A stretch of DNA of 64,000 nucleotides from Oopsacas minuta (Eukaryota; Porifera; Hexactinellida; Lyssacinosida; Leucopsacidae): positions 1 to 64,000 of the forward strand of contig JAKMXF010000310.1 in assembly GCA_024704765.1 (NCBI GenBank), given 5' to 3'. Shown one piece after another: positions 47,916 through 58,986 of this stretch. The notes under the pieces are model-generated. The model saw nothing but the letters and a program-made list of their open reading frames with translations. It ran no database searches and was not told where the DNA came from. Position 1 is the first letter of the stretch, and each line of letters begins with the position of its first letter. Position numbers and translations under genes: made by a program.

Positions 47916-50900
47916 TTATATATTGCTCTCAGCATATTGATGTGGGGATTGTAGTCTGGCCCTACGATAAGCTTCGTAATGAATTTGGTCAGTTTTCTCT
48001 TTTAGATCTTGCATATGAGTTCTAATGATCATATTTCTGAAGTATATAAAGTCGCAGTGATCCGGGTTCTCAACTTCTACCAGTCCCCATTTACTCTTCC
48101 GTGCAAGAAGTCTCTTAGAGCCAAGCTAAGAATAAACTAATAAATACAGTAGAACCTCGTTAATACGTACACCAAGGGACCGTCGAGATTTGTACTCCTT
48201 ATCCGGAGTACGTCTTAACCGGAAATTCGTATTAACGAGGTTTCACTGTATTATTCGTTCTTAATTTAACAAAAACAGCAACCACTTGTATTATGTAAAA
48301 TAGACTATTTTAGGTTTCTTATTAGTCAGGTGAAAATACAATGATAGGAGAACAATAGATGATTGCTTCCCATCAACAATTGAGCCAGAAAATATATGAA
48401 ATACAGCAAGCAGACAACGCTCTATGAGTCTATGACACACTGATTTCTGGGGGTTCTCCGTTAAGCCATGTAAAGTAATACAGCATCCTTATTTCTCATC
48501 TTCACACATACCAAGTTTTATTGCCTGTCTGGAGAGAATTAATTTGTACTGTAATGAAACAATCAGATTCAAATATTTCACATAATAATTGTGACTATAT
48601 GAATAAAAAGACAGTCCGCGATCCTATTTTCCGAGGAAATTCTTCATGAGAAACAAGGATTTACTTTACATGGCCTAAAACGATTTTAACCCCATTAACC
48701 GGTGGATTTTCCATCTAAAATTGATTGAGGGTCCCAAATTGTGTTCGTACTAACTAGGTTCTACTGTATATTTCAGTATTCAGCTGACATATAACTGAAA
48801 TAAGATATTTATTGGAAACTAACGTACTGAATATATTTGCTCAGAGCCAATGACAGCAAATGGAATGAATGGTTCTAATTCTGAGTTGAGTGAAGCTTCC
48901 TCACTATCTTCCACTTCATAACTTGAAGGGTAAATACATATGTCATTAGCTGCAAAGTCTTCCTTCAATCTCTGTCTGAATGCATGTCTCTCTTCCAGGG
49001 TTAGGGTATCTCCTTTAGCAATTACCTACATTTGTTTAAGCGTTTAGAAATACATATTACATATCGTATCGTGTAAAAATTGAATACTTAGAGGCTTTGA
49101 TTTTGAATAAGCACGGGGATGGACATTTTACAATAATTCCGCGTTCCATACAGCTTCCGTTCTGATACCGCCACTGGCAGAGAGTAAGTAGATTCATTAA
49201 ATTGCATAAAATAATTGTACACTGTACATGGAATAGCGCATAGCATAATACGTATCTCGATGATTTATACACAACCTAGATGATACATTATCTAAAATAG
49301 GATAATTAGTCGATAGTCTTCTCTTTACATCGCGTCACACGTACACACATAATACGATTAATAATACACATATACCTTCTGTCCAGCTCAATTATTAATA
49401 ATTTCCACAAAATTTATATTTCTCTGTAAATTGAGAAAATTTTTGAATACTTCAGTGATAAATTAAATTATGGGATATGATACGGGTTGTGTATTTTCAA
49501 CAATTGATAATACATTTCATACGGTGGAACCTGCAGTATAACAGACGATGAGTCATGCCATATTATAAAGCTGTCACCTATACATATCGGTCACTAATTA
49601 CAGTCCCACCTTACAATTATCCATTGTAATCAATCTGCATTCTATGCGTCACCTCTATAGTGTATTTGCAAACTATAAACACAATTGAAATATACTACTT
49701 GATTCTAAATAAATGCATAAATACAAATATCATGCAACTGTATGAAGATACAGCATTGTCAGATTAGCAGAGTTGGAATATTTATTTTATTTTATTTTAA
49801 ACTCTATTTTGTATTATTAGTCTAGTAATATCAAAAGAAATGAAGGAATAATTAGTAATTCCAGAAAGATAGCTTTCAAAATTAAATGGAAGAGGAAAGG
49901 AAATTGAAAGAAAGATTGAAACATGAAAAGAGGAAAGTAAGTTCTAACAACTTCTCAAGGATACAAACAAGTTTACTATCAGGAGCAATAGCTGGTGCTT
50001 GTGCTAAGACATGTATTGCTCCGTTAGACCGTGCTAAAATAATATTCCAGATTTCCTCTAAAGAATACTCTCTGTTGGGAGCGATCAAGTTATTGATAAA
50101 GCACGCAAGAGAAGATAATATCACCAGTCTATGGCGGGGGAACTCTGCTACCCTAACGAGGATAGTACCGTATGCTGCGATACATTTCGCAGCATACGAG
50201 CAACTCAAGTATAATCTGAGAACAGATGATAATCAGAAATTTCTCCCACCCTTGAGACAAATTCTAGCCGGCTCAACAGCTGGAGCTGTCGCTACTCTCT
50301 TCACCTATCCGCTAGACATAGCCAGAGCTAGATTAGCAGTCACAAAGAAACATGTGTATAGCAATTTATATCGAGCTGTAGTATCTGTAGCTCGTAAAGA
50401 GGGTGTCTTCAATTTATGGCGGGGAATTACTCCCTCCTTAATCGGTATCCTACCATATGCTGGTACCAGTTTCTTCACATTTGAGACCCTGAAGAGACTG
50501 CACTTTGAGAGGAAAGGGACGGATGCTTCCTCTCTATATAAACTACTGTACGGAGCTATAGCCGGGGCATTGGGACAGACAGCCTCGTATCCCCTTGACA
50601 TAGTAAGGAGGAGAATGCAAACAGCTGGACTAGAGGTATGCAGTAGTCCTCAGGGCTCCATGCTACGTACACTTATATACGTAGTTAGATACGAGGGAGG
50701 GGTGCTGGGACTATACAAGGGGCTCAGCATGAATTGGATAAAAGGACCGATATCAGTAACGATAAGTTTTAATGTTTATGAGCTAACCAAAAACTATCTA
50801 ACACAGACGCAATACTTTTAATACTATTCTAACTGCATACTAACTCTATCTATAAAGATTCGAATGTTGTACAGTGTTTATCAATATAGAATGAAGAATA

Positions 50901-53900
50901 TTGCTACTGCATACTGCCAGCGATATTTTGCTATGAAATTTTCATGGATCCCAAAGAAATTCATCATCTCGGATTATAGAAAATGTATTCTTGGAGAAAG
51001 GTATATATAGAAATATGGGGCGCATGCATTAGCTCAAATTTCAGATGTTTGCGTTAGTCTTAATAGGAAAATCGGCATTAGTCCAAATTTTTGGTGATCG
51101 AATGCATGCATTCACGGGGAAATTTCGTCGCGAGGAATATTGTCAATTACTTTTGTTGTTTTTTAATCTAAATACTCTCAGCAACTCGCAGCCTGCTCCA
51201 GATCCAGCTCGAATCCAATCAAACACCACACCAGTTATCCAAATAGTCTACTGGCATGCTCATCTTCTCAGCTCAAGCCAATCTAGCTTGATATTCCTGT
51301 CAAAATCCAATTCTAGCACCTTCCAACGTGAGTTCTAAATACTCTCAGTAACTCACAGCCTGCTCCAGATCCAACTCACGCAAACATCACCAAAATTGGG
51401 ACTAATGCCGGATTTGATATTTGGACTAATGCATACATCTGAAACTTGGACTAATGCATACATACGAATTTGGACTAATGACGTGACCCCAGAAATATCT
51501 CACGAATGTATCATACAGTTACTGTTTAGAAGGGTACTGTTGTTTTCATAATTACGAAGGGTTTAGGAATTGAAAAACATGTAAAGTTGTAAACCCTAGG
51601 CAGACTTCCCAGATTCGGTACACACTATTGCACCGAACCACCGATCCATTTTCTATACTGATAAATACACTATACGGAACCTCAGAAATGCTATACAAGT
51701 GGTTTACCGTACAGACACTGTTGGTACTTGTATGGCAGGTAAACCTCAGAGATGCAGCATCATTAGGATTAACCACTAACTAGTGCTTCGCTTGCTAGGT
51801 CACTGCGCGACAGCTTAGGACCTAAGGTTAGCTTAAGTATTAAACAACTACATTTCTTGATGCTTTTGGTCGCTACGCGGCCGGATATACTCGGCACTAC
51901 ATGCCTCACGGATAATTTTATGTCGAAATATTAATTTTTTTTATTATCCATGGTCCATCCAAATTCCATTTAATGGCCTTTTGTGGTAATTTTCCAGCAG
52001 TTTCAACACAACAACATTGTACTGGGGTAGTCGAGTATGCTGATTCCGAATATGATATTGTAAACAACATATTGTGAATATTTGTTTACTTTTAGGTACA
52101 TAAAGTAAGCAGATTTATAGATTATGGCAGCGCCATGTTTGCTACGATTAAGATTATATGTTTATGTATTCGAGGGCCGTAGGCTCGAGTGCGGACACGA
52201 AATGTTCGCAACTGCGTAGCGCGAGCAAGCGAAGCGCGCTAGTATTATTTATCAGTTCTTTTCAGAATGTAATTATTCGAAATATATACAGTCAAACTTG
52301 TCAATAACGGCTACCGTAGTGACTAGGAGGGACTAGACATGCACGGAAGAACACTTATGCTTGCCAGTTCTTTATTCAGCAACGAAACTGTATCATCTTT
52401 TGAATGGGTATTTAGAGTTTGTAAGAGCTTTTCATACACCCCAAGGTTCTGTTTATTGATGGAGATCAGCATGAATTGACTCAGATCGTTATGTGAAATG
52501 CACCACTAGTTTAAAATATTTCCATGTCCTCCCTTAAACCCACTGGGTTTTTCGTTCATACAAACTCTGCAACCATTTCATTGCAGATTCTAAATCTAAT
52601 CCCCAATGTGTCCGTTATTGGGAGACTACAGTAAATCAAAAAACAGATATTTATGATTTGTTAAATCATAAATATCACTCTCCATCCAGTATACTATTAG
52701 GTGATGATAAAGTTGAATATCCATGGTACTATAATACAGTGCCTTAAAATATCATACAACATACCATAGCATGCCTACCTATACAGCTACACATTTAACA
52801 AACTCACCGGGATAATGTTAACAGAGTTTCCTAACTTCTTCAGGAACACTATATCAATATTCCTTAAACAGTGTCCTGTAGGAGGTAGGAAGTACACACA
52901 GCAATGAACTCTGGTATCCGGAATAACCGATTTTCTAACTACAGCAACCTCCTCATTCAGATAATGTTCATACTGATCATTAATAAACTCTAGAATAGGT
53001 TTACAGCATTTTGTATTGTTTACTTGATCTCCAAACCCTGGAGTGTCTGTCAATGTCAATTTAAGTTTAACACCTTCCTCTTCAATGAGATGACAAACAG
53101 AGTTTATTTGTACAGTGGGAGGTATCTGTAGGGGTACAGGGAGACAGCTCTGTCTGCTTAGCTAGAGAATAAATAAATATTTATTTAACATGTACCTTAA
53201 ACTCCTGGGATTACGAAGTGACCCCCTATAGCCTGAGAGTAATTGATTTTACTCTGCTTCTAAGGAAAGGAAAACTGAGGTCACGACCACTTTGTTATAA
53301 CGAGAATTTACTGTATATCATATATGCGATATATAGCGTATTTCCCTGAATATTTAATCTATTAAACTTGATTGTTGTCGTTGTGAATAACCCACATTCA
53401 GTTCACTAAATGTGTTTCTAAATATATTATGAATGTCAAAAAATCGAACGATGCATAAAGACAAAGTTGGCTTTCAACACCTATAGTGGATGTAAGATAT
53501 TAGAATTATTCTGACCTACAAAAAATCGAGACATCTCGGCAATTTGTTATTTTCGATAGGAAATGGACTCAATATAACCCATGTCCCAAAAGTCGGAACG
53601 TTTTCTGAACAGTATACAACTGCAAGTAGCAATTCAAAGAAGCTAATTACTTATGTAAACAAGAAGAAGACATACTTGTCCTTTGAATATTGTATTAACG
53701 AGTGTAGACTTCCCTAACCCGCTCTCTCCTACTACCATAACATTAAACTCAAACCCTTTCCTCATGATCCTCCTCTTCAACTGATCAGGTAGTGTCTCTA
53801 TTCCTATGTGAGATTGTAGAGGAGTTTTAAGGAATCCCCATCTAGTAGTAGTAGCCATATGTTCTGCCATAACATCCATGTAATCTGCAAACGTGACTAC

Positions 53901-54406
53901 TCCCTCATCCTCTCTGCTCTCTAGCTTTCCTTTTATTACAGCAAGCTCAGTAGTGCTCAACTAAAACAACAGTACGTATGTAAATATTCGGAATAGATGC
54001 TTTCAGTAATTATCGATAAGTAATTGATATAAATTCCAATGATCGCTGGATGAAGGTTTTCAAATATTCATTCCTGAATCTGAATAAGAAGCCAAGTCCG
54101 GATTATACCATGGTGCATATTTTCACTTAGAATTTTCAATGTATGGTAAATTTGATGTGTTTTGATGTAATAATATAGCACCGTAGTTATTCAGAGATTT
54201 ACGGTAGTTGCCGTTGTTCCCAAAACCGAAAATAAGTATCAAAGCATATACGGTATTCAACTAACTTCGTGTCCTAACACTTCAGCACACAACTGCAGAG
54301 CTGACATGACGTCAATCTTCCCATTTTCTTCGGTATCAAACTTGTGAAATGATTTAGCCAGTACATCGCACTGAGCTTGTGTTAGAATGAAATTGCTATG
54401 TGACAT
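47916..54406 (-). CDS. septin (SEPT3/9-like) with N-terminal EF-hand pair, 395 aa
   Basis: Five coding exons: 54266-54406, 53676-53960, 52808-53161, 48828-49025 and 47916-48125 (1188 nt, all phase 0). Residues about 8-85 form a calmodulin-like lobe: FHKFDTEENGKIDVMSALQL, then VVTFADYMDVMAEHM. Both calcium loops are imperfect: loop 1 (24-35) has Asp1, Asn5 and Gly6 but Ser12; loop 2 (62-73) has Ser1. The polybasic stretch KRRIMRKG leads into the septin GTPase: P-loop GESGLGKST (126-134), switch I IPPTVQ with the hydrolytic Thr (about 158), DTPGFGD (181-187) and AKGD (263-266). The septin-unique region contains WGLVEVENPDHCDF. It ends soon after the last helix with no coiled coil, as in SEPT3/9/12. 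Septins form GTP-binding filaments at membranes. The exon 53676-53960 encodes both half the EF pair and the P-loop, so the fusion is within one exon. A 3.8-kb intron (49026-52807) contains an SLC25A42-like gene on the other strand. Confidence 0.88.
48145..48250. mobile_element. pogo/Tigger-type element, best-preserved copy
   Basis: 102 bp (48147-48248) flanked by TA on both sides. The ends are CAGTAGAACCTCGTTAATAC and, reverse-complemented, CAGTGAAACCTCGTTAATAC: 18 of 20 match. The inside is also partly palindromic (TCCTTATCCGGAGTACGTCT). It lies in the last septin intron. A lone related end (TTCTACTGTA) is near 48759. Confidence 0.85.
49886..50821 (+). CDS. SLC25A42: mitochondrial carrier, SLC25A42-like (CoA/adenosine 3',5'-diphosphate transporter)
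   Basis: An intronless gene of 311 residues. Three Solcar repeats carry the signatures PLDRAK (46-51), PLDIAR (142-147) and PLDIVRRR (236-243). Strings typical of SLC25A42 rather than the ADP/ATP carrier are LWRGNSAT, RIVPYAAI, GILPYAG.SFFTFETLK and YKGLSMNWIKGPI near the C-terminus. The human protein exchanges coenzyme A for adenine nucleotides across the inner mitochondrial membrane. The first 20 residues are highly charged and need not be a presequence. The gene lies wholly within the large intron of the septin gene on the opposite strand. The ATG at 49886 is the first in frame. A nearby alternative is SLC25A16 or a plant-type CoA carrier. Confidence 0.92.
   Translation: MEEERKLKERLKHEKRKVSSNNFSRIQTSLLSGAIAGACAKTCIAPLDRAKIIFQISSKEYSLLGAIKLLIKHAREDNITSLWRGNSATLTRIVPYAAIHFAAYEQLKYNLRTDDNQKFLPPLRQILAGSTAGAVATLFTYPLDIARARLAVTKKHVYSNLYRAVVSVARKEGVFNLWRGITPSLIGILPYAGTSFFTFETLKRLHFERKGTDASSLYKLLYGAIAGALGQTASYPLDIVRRRMQTAGLEVCSSPQGSMLRTLIYVVRYEGGVLGLYKGLSMNWIKGPISVTISFNVYELTKNYLTQTQYF
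51019..51488. mobile_element. palindromic element with inverted arms and internal direct repeats
   Basis: The left arm (about 51019-51098) has GCATTAG, TTCAGATGTTTGCGTTAG and CGGCATTAGTCCAAATTTT followed by GGTGA. The right arm (about 51385-51488) carries the same words inverted (TCACCAAAATTGGGACTAAT), with GGACTAATGCATACAT repeated. Between them a tract of about 40 bp with CAGCCTGCTCCAGATCCA occurs at about 51168-51208 and 51335-51375. No coding potential was seen. It lies in the large septin intron, downstream of the carrier gene. Confidence 0.65.
52170..52243. repeat. chain of GC-rich hairpins, second copy
   Basis: Hairpins TGCGGACA-CGAAA-TGTTCGCA and GCGCG...CGCGC lie side by side. The tract aligns with 46445-46524. 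A similar but looser hairpin tract occurs at about 51780-51905. Confidence 0.5.
52287..52633. mobile_element. pogo/Tigger-type element (343 bp)
   Basis: TA-flanked. The left end is CAGTCAAACTTGTCAATAAC. The right end, reverse-complemented, is CTGTAGTCTCCCAATAACGG. No reading frame of transposase type is inside. It lies in the large septin intron. Confidence 0.6.
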
Positions 54407-54439
54407 CTCTTCCTTACAAATAGGGAATAGAATAGAATA

Positions 54440-54587
54440 CAGGAGCGGCGGAAGGTATTAAGTGGTGATCAAGCCATTGGCTTGATCTATTTTAAACTGG
54501 TCAGTTCCTACCATAGAGTTTAATAGGCCAAAGCCAAAAGTGGTCATGTCATGGTCTGACTAGCCTGACCATTTGCGGCAGCCCCTG
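54440..54587. mobile_element. possible short hAT-like element upstream of the septin gene
   Basis: The left end CAGGAGCGGCGGAAGG and the reverse-complemented right end CAGGGGCTGCCGCAAATGG are similar. The target duplication is not clear. It begins 33 bp upstream of the septin start codon and fills much of the 385-bp gap to HEATR4. Confidence 0.35.
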
Positions 54588-54791
54588 GCATACAGTGAGC
54601 TTCCTGAAGTGAACTGTTATTTTATTACCCATATATTTATGTTAAGAGGATCTGCTTTGTTACATTTGGATATTCAGTTTGGTAATATCAATCTTAACAT
54701 ATAAATCCAACTTAATATATACTTCAAATTAATACAACAGATAGTTATAGCAGATAATTATTACATAGTACATACAAGTGATCGGGTAGTA

Positions 54792-57700
54792 TCAAAATGA
54801 TTGTAGTAGAGCAGCAGCAACATCAGCTGGCTGTCCTATCTTCCTGATCTCTTCACGGATTGCTTGTACTAAATAGTCGTCCTGTTTTACCTCCTCCCCC
54901 AGATCCAATAGCCCCCTCTCTGCCTCCTCACGAACAGAGTCCTCAGTATCTGATCCTAGTGCTTCAATAAGAGCATTCACAATATCCTCTTTTAATTGTG
55001 GGTAATTACTAGCTGAGAATTGCATAGCTAGCTTAGATAGAGTTTTGAGAGCAGATATTCTCACTACGGTAACTCTGTCATATCTACCTCCCCATAACAG
55101 GTGTGATACAATCAGATGGGGAGAGGACACTGACCCACTCAGCTGAGAGAGAGAATTAATAGACTCTAGCTTTATCTTCCAATTATCATCTCTCAACATT
55201 TCTATCAGTGTATCAAGAATCTATAATAGACAGTAGTATTATAATAACTGATTGCATGGTTTCTCAAACTCTCATGAGCTTTTGCAATACTTTGTATGAA
55301 ATTATATTTCATGACTTCACCCAACTCGATTTCGTGGCCAGCTTTAGTCATGTTTTTTGGTTAAGTTTGTTCAAAATGGCCATGTATATGTAATATCAAC
55401 TTGATCAAAATAAGATGTAAAATATCTCTGTGGAGGTTGAGACACCCTGCTATATAGTATAGTATAAGATTACATAACTTACATCATCATCTCTGATTTG
55501 TAGCTCTGCTATCAACTTTATACAGCTGATTCGTATAGAGGTAACACTATCTTCTAAACAAGAGAGAAGACCAGGGATAAGAAGATGAGTAGGAGGCTTC
55601 AGCTTACGAATCTTGTGCAGAGCATCTAATCGTAGATCTTCATTTTCTAGATCTGTGAGTTTCGCACGTATCTGATCATTAACAATTTTACCATTCCCTG
55701 ACAGACCCAGTGCACGAGCTGCTGCTTCTCTCACCTTAGAATGCCAGTCATACCACATCACATGGACGAGTCTATCCTGGAGATCTCTCTTGGGTCCCTT
55801 ATGAATGAGAGGCACCAGGGAGCATCCTGCTATCTGTATTATTATATAAATAAGATTAATGTTGATAAATTGAGCGTAGTGTTATAGTAATACCTTCTGT
55901 TTCCAGTGTCTCCCAGTAATTAGATCACCTGCTATAGCGTGTACTACCACAGAGTGAGGACTGAGTTTAGCTAGAAGTGTGAGACCTCTGGATCTCTCTC
56001 TAGAGGAGTCTGAGACTAATCGTAAGGATAGTTCCGTCAAAACATTAGCATCTGGTAGCAGCATACAGGCTAGGGCCTGACAACTCAACCAACGTTCTTG
56101 TGTGTCTACTGAAGTAATTCCTTCTAACAAAACCTTCTTAATCACTGAGTTATCTTCTGGTAGAGAAAAAGATAGGACAGTAGCAGCTGTGATACGTACC
56201 TAATATGGAATATACTAATACAACGGCTACTATAGAGGATACCAGAGTAAATTATTGGTACATATGAGTCACAGATAAATATTTCTACTTCCTTATTAGA
56301 TAGTGAGTCATTTCTTATGTACCTCAGGACCTGTATGAGGGGAGATCGGACCGGATAATAGGGATAGGCAAAATTTCGAACACACTTGAAAGGTCGATAA
56401 TGCTCTAAATGTCAAATCCAAATAAATAAATAATGTTCTACAATCTACATGTTTAAATATGGTAACACTAAATCTACTTGGATCCTATTCAAATTTTACA
56501 TGATCAGAAATAGTGTATAGTGAACAGAGAATTAGAAAACGATGTGTGTTTTAAAACTAAGGTCGCAATTGATGCACCCTAGTGATATTAATGTCATGTA
56601 ATGTTTAAATCCGTATCCTGTGAAAAATCTCACATCCGTTCTATCCCTACAGATTACCCTGTTAATCTCATCTGTTAGGAGTCTATACAACTGCTCCTCT
56701 ATTTGAGGATGTAACTCCAGTTTATTATTTTCCTGAGGTTGTATATTCGTTTCAGATTCTTGTTGAGTCCTCAGAGCAGAGAGACCAGACAAAGCAGCTC
56801 CTTGTAGTCTCGCCAGCTGATTAACACTACCCAACTGTTGTAGAATATCAGACTGTGTTACTCCAGACACCTGAGTGGGTAGGTTCCACTTCTGGAGCCA
56901 TTCTTCTATAATCCTTGATATCTTAAATTGCTTATCTTCCTCCAAGAAGAACTCATTATCTAATATGTAATCGTGTAGTACTCTAACTCTTACAATAAAG
57001 CACGTTTGACAAATATAATATACAGCAATAGATTTGTATTACCTTGAGTATTCTCTGTAGCATCAGTAGTAGAGGTGTAGTTATCTATTTTCTTGTTAGC
57101 AAGAGACATAGCAATTGATCTCTTCTGCTCCTCTCTCTCCTCCTCCAACTCTCTCGTTTCGTTAGCAGTCAACCAGCCCTCACTTCTGATGTTCTTCTGA
57201 GGACGAGGCCAGCCTTGCCATCTCCGTTGTCCATATGTTCTAGCATGTAGCTTACCCACTCTAGCTGTAGAATCATGTGGTTGGTACTGTCTAGCTGGAT
57301 GTATTGGTTCAAGGACTTTATCGAACTTCAATCCGTTCTCAAGTAAAATCTCATCCTCTGTGATAGTGCTTTGAGGCTGGAATACAGGCTTATGTCCCAT
57401 CTTCCATTCCGTGTAGAACTCAGGAACCTGACCGGCACGAGAGTTACGAGCTGTAGGAGATGTGAGAGAGATAGAAGTATCAGGACTCAATCGGGATGAG
57501 CTATCACTCTTCCAGTAAATTGTCTACAAGGTGACTTTACAATCAGTGTAATGAATAATAAATTAATGTATTTTTGCAGTCAAATGTGTTTCAATCAAGA
57601 TGCGGCTTAACTGAGTCATACAGTAACATTATACAATACATAATCATCTAAATAAAAGTCAGTTACACGCTTGCTAAGTTGCTAACCTGAATGAAGAATA

Positions 57701-58779
57701 GCAGGACAATCACCCATCATACGTACATGATGCAATACTGTTGCATCCAAACGGACACGGTACAACAGGCAACATAGTAGAACATACCGTCTTTCTCTGA
57801 ATAAGCGCCGGGGGTAGCGTCACCTGAAATAGAAAATAACATTAATTTCTAGACCTGAAAAAGCGCCCCGGTGCTTATTCATGGGAATACGATATTCTAT
57901 CTTCTATGTAGGATGTTACATGGTGTGAAGTGACTTTAGGTTTTTAAAGGAACATAATACTGAATATTGTAGATACGTATTAGGTTTTCAGAAGTATATC
58001 TGTAGAAGAGTAGATACCGTATATGCTAACAAGTCAGTATCCTATAATAGACTAAGGTGCTCAGACAACAAAGTTCCGGAAAGCAAGAATCATCATTCAT
58101 GATTGTTGCAGTTGAGGGAGCTTTGTATCATCATAGCAACTATACCATAATACAAGTTCATTTCTCTCACTAAATTCTATATTACATGTGGGTGATTGTT
58201 ATTAACCTGGTTCCAGTAAGTATAGACAGACATATACGCTCTCAGCAAAACCCAAAGTATACTATTACTCTCAATTGAGTTCCTATTTTCATCACCAAAT
58301 GCTGGCAGCAAACTCACCTCAAAATTATCAACAGCAGAAGATATTTTATTATTCCAATCAACTGAAGGATCCATAGGAATAGAGTGTACACTGAAATTAG
58401 ACTTCTTGGACATAACCCTTTGAATCCCAGCTGATTTCATACTCACATCATTTCTCTTAACTATGGGAGGGAGGGTCAGCTCTTGTGTGGAGGTGGGAGG
58501 CTCCAAGTGACACACATGTTGTTTTGCTGTCACAGATTTACGAAATTGTGCAGTCCGCTTTTGAATCCGATTAGGAATCAAAAGATTTTCTAAGCTATCA
58601 AACTGATAATGATCCTCCCATGAAATAAACCCCCTATTTGTGCTCTGAGGAGATGACTCGAATAGAGCAGCAGCATTCTCAGAGAATTCTAAATTGTTAC
58701 TCAAGTATTGAAACTCTTTACTACCCCTCTCAGAAGATATAAAATGTTGAGTTGTTTCTATATTTGGATCTCTCAGCAT
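54792..58779 (-). CDS. HEATR4: HEAT repeat-containing protein 4
   Basis: Seven exons: 58318-58779, 57788-57823, 57043-57523, 56634-56959, 55894-56199, 55483-55833 and 54792-55220 (2391 nt, in phase) give 796 residues. The N-terminal half is disordered and basic, with GWPRPQKN and a charged helix TRELEEEREEQ. The C-terminal half is a run of HEAT repeats: RWLSCQALACMLLPDANV, MWYDWHSKVREAAARALGLS, LDALHKIRKLKPPTHLLIPG and DDNWKIKLESINSLSQLSG. Resemblance is to vertebrate HEATR4, notably the W.DW...VR.AA..ALG segment; the human protein is longer (about 1026). The family is conserved in ciliated animals and its function is poorly known. The 36-nt exon 57788-57823 (VTLPPALIQRKT) is small but in phase with good splice sites. 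The ATG at 58779 lies 207 bp from the pecanex stop. Confidence 0.72.
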
Positions 58780-58986
58780 ATCCTAGCTAGAATATTATAG
58801 CAAAAATATTTCTATACAAGATTTGTTCTAGTATTAATAGTCGAGGCTATTAAACTAATTGATTAAGGTACCATATAACCTTAATTAATTAATTTGAATG
58901 AATAGATTAAAATAGATTGGTCTTATCAGAGAATATACTTATATTTACATCTGAATTGAATGTAACAAAGTAAAGAGAATACATAA

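Noticed and set aside
49882-50601. Antisense open frames over the mitochondrial carrier
   Set aside because: They mirror the codon structure of the SLC25A42-like gene and carry no domain.
51045-51338. 97-residue open frame (plus) in the septin intron
   Set aside because: It lies across the palindromic element and its words recur as DNA repeats rather than as protein motifs.
52808-53161. Loss of the septin catalytic threonine
   Set aside because: A Cys at the position two residues before LIEEEG first suggested it, but the switch I Thr is the one in IPPTVQ, which is present.
56634-56994. HEATR4 exon starting at an earlier acceptor (GTAAG or GTTAG near 56980-56995)
   Set aside because: Both give an in-frame stop within ten codons; only ATATTAG before ATAATGAG keeps the frame.
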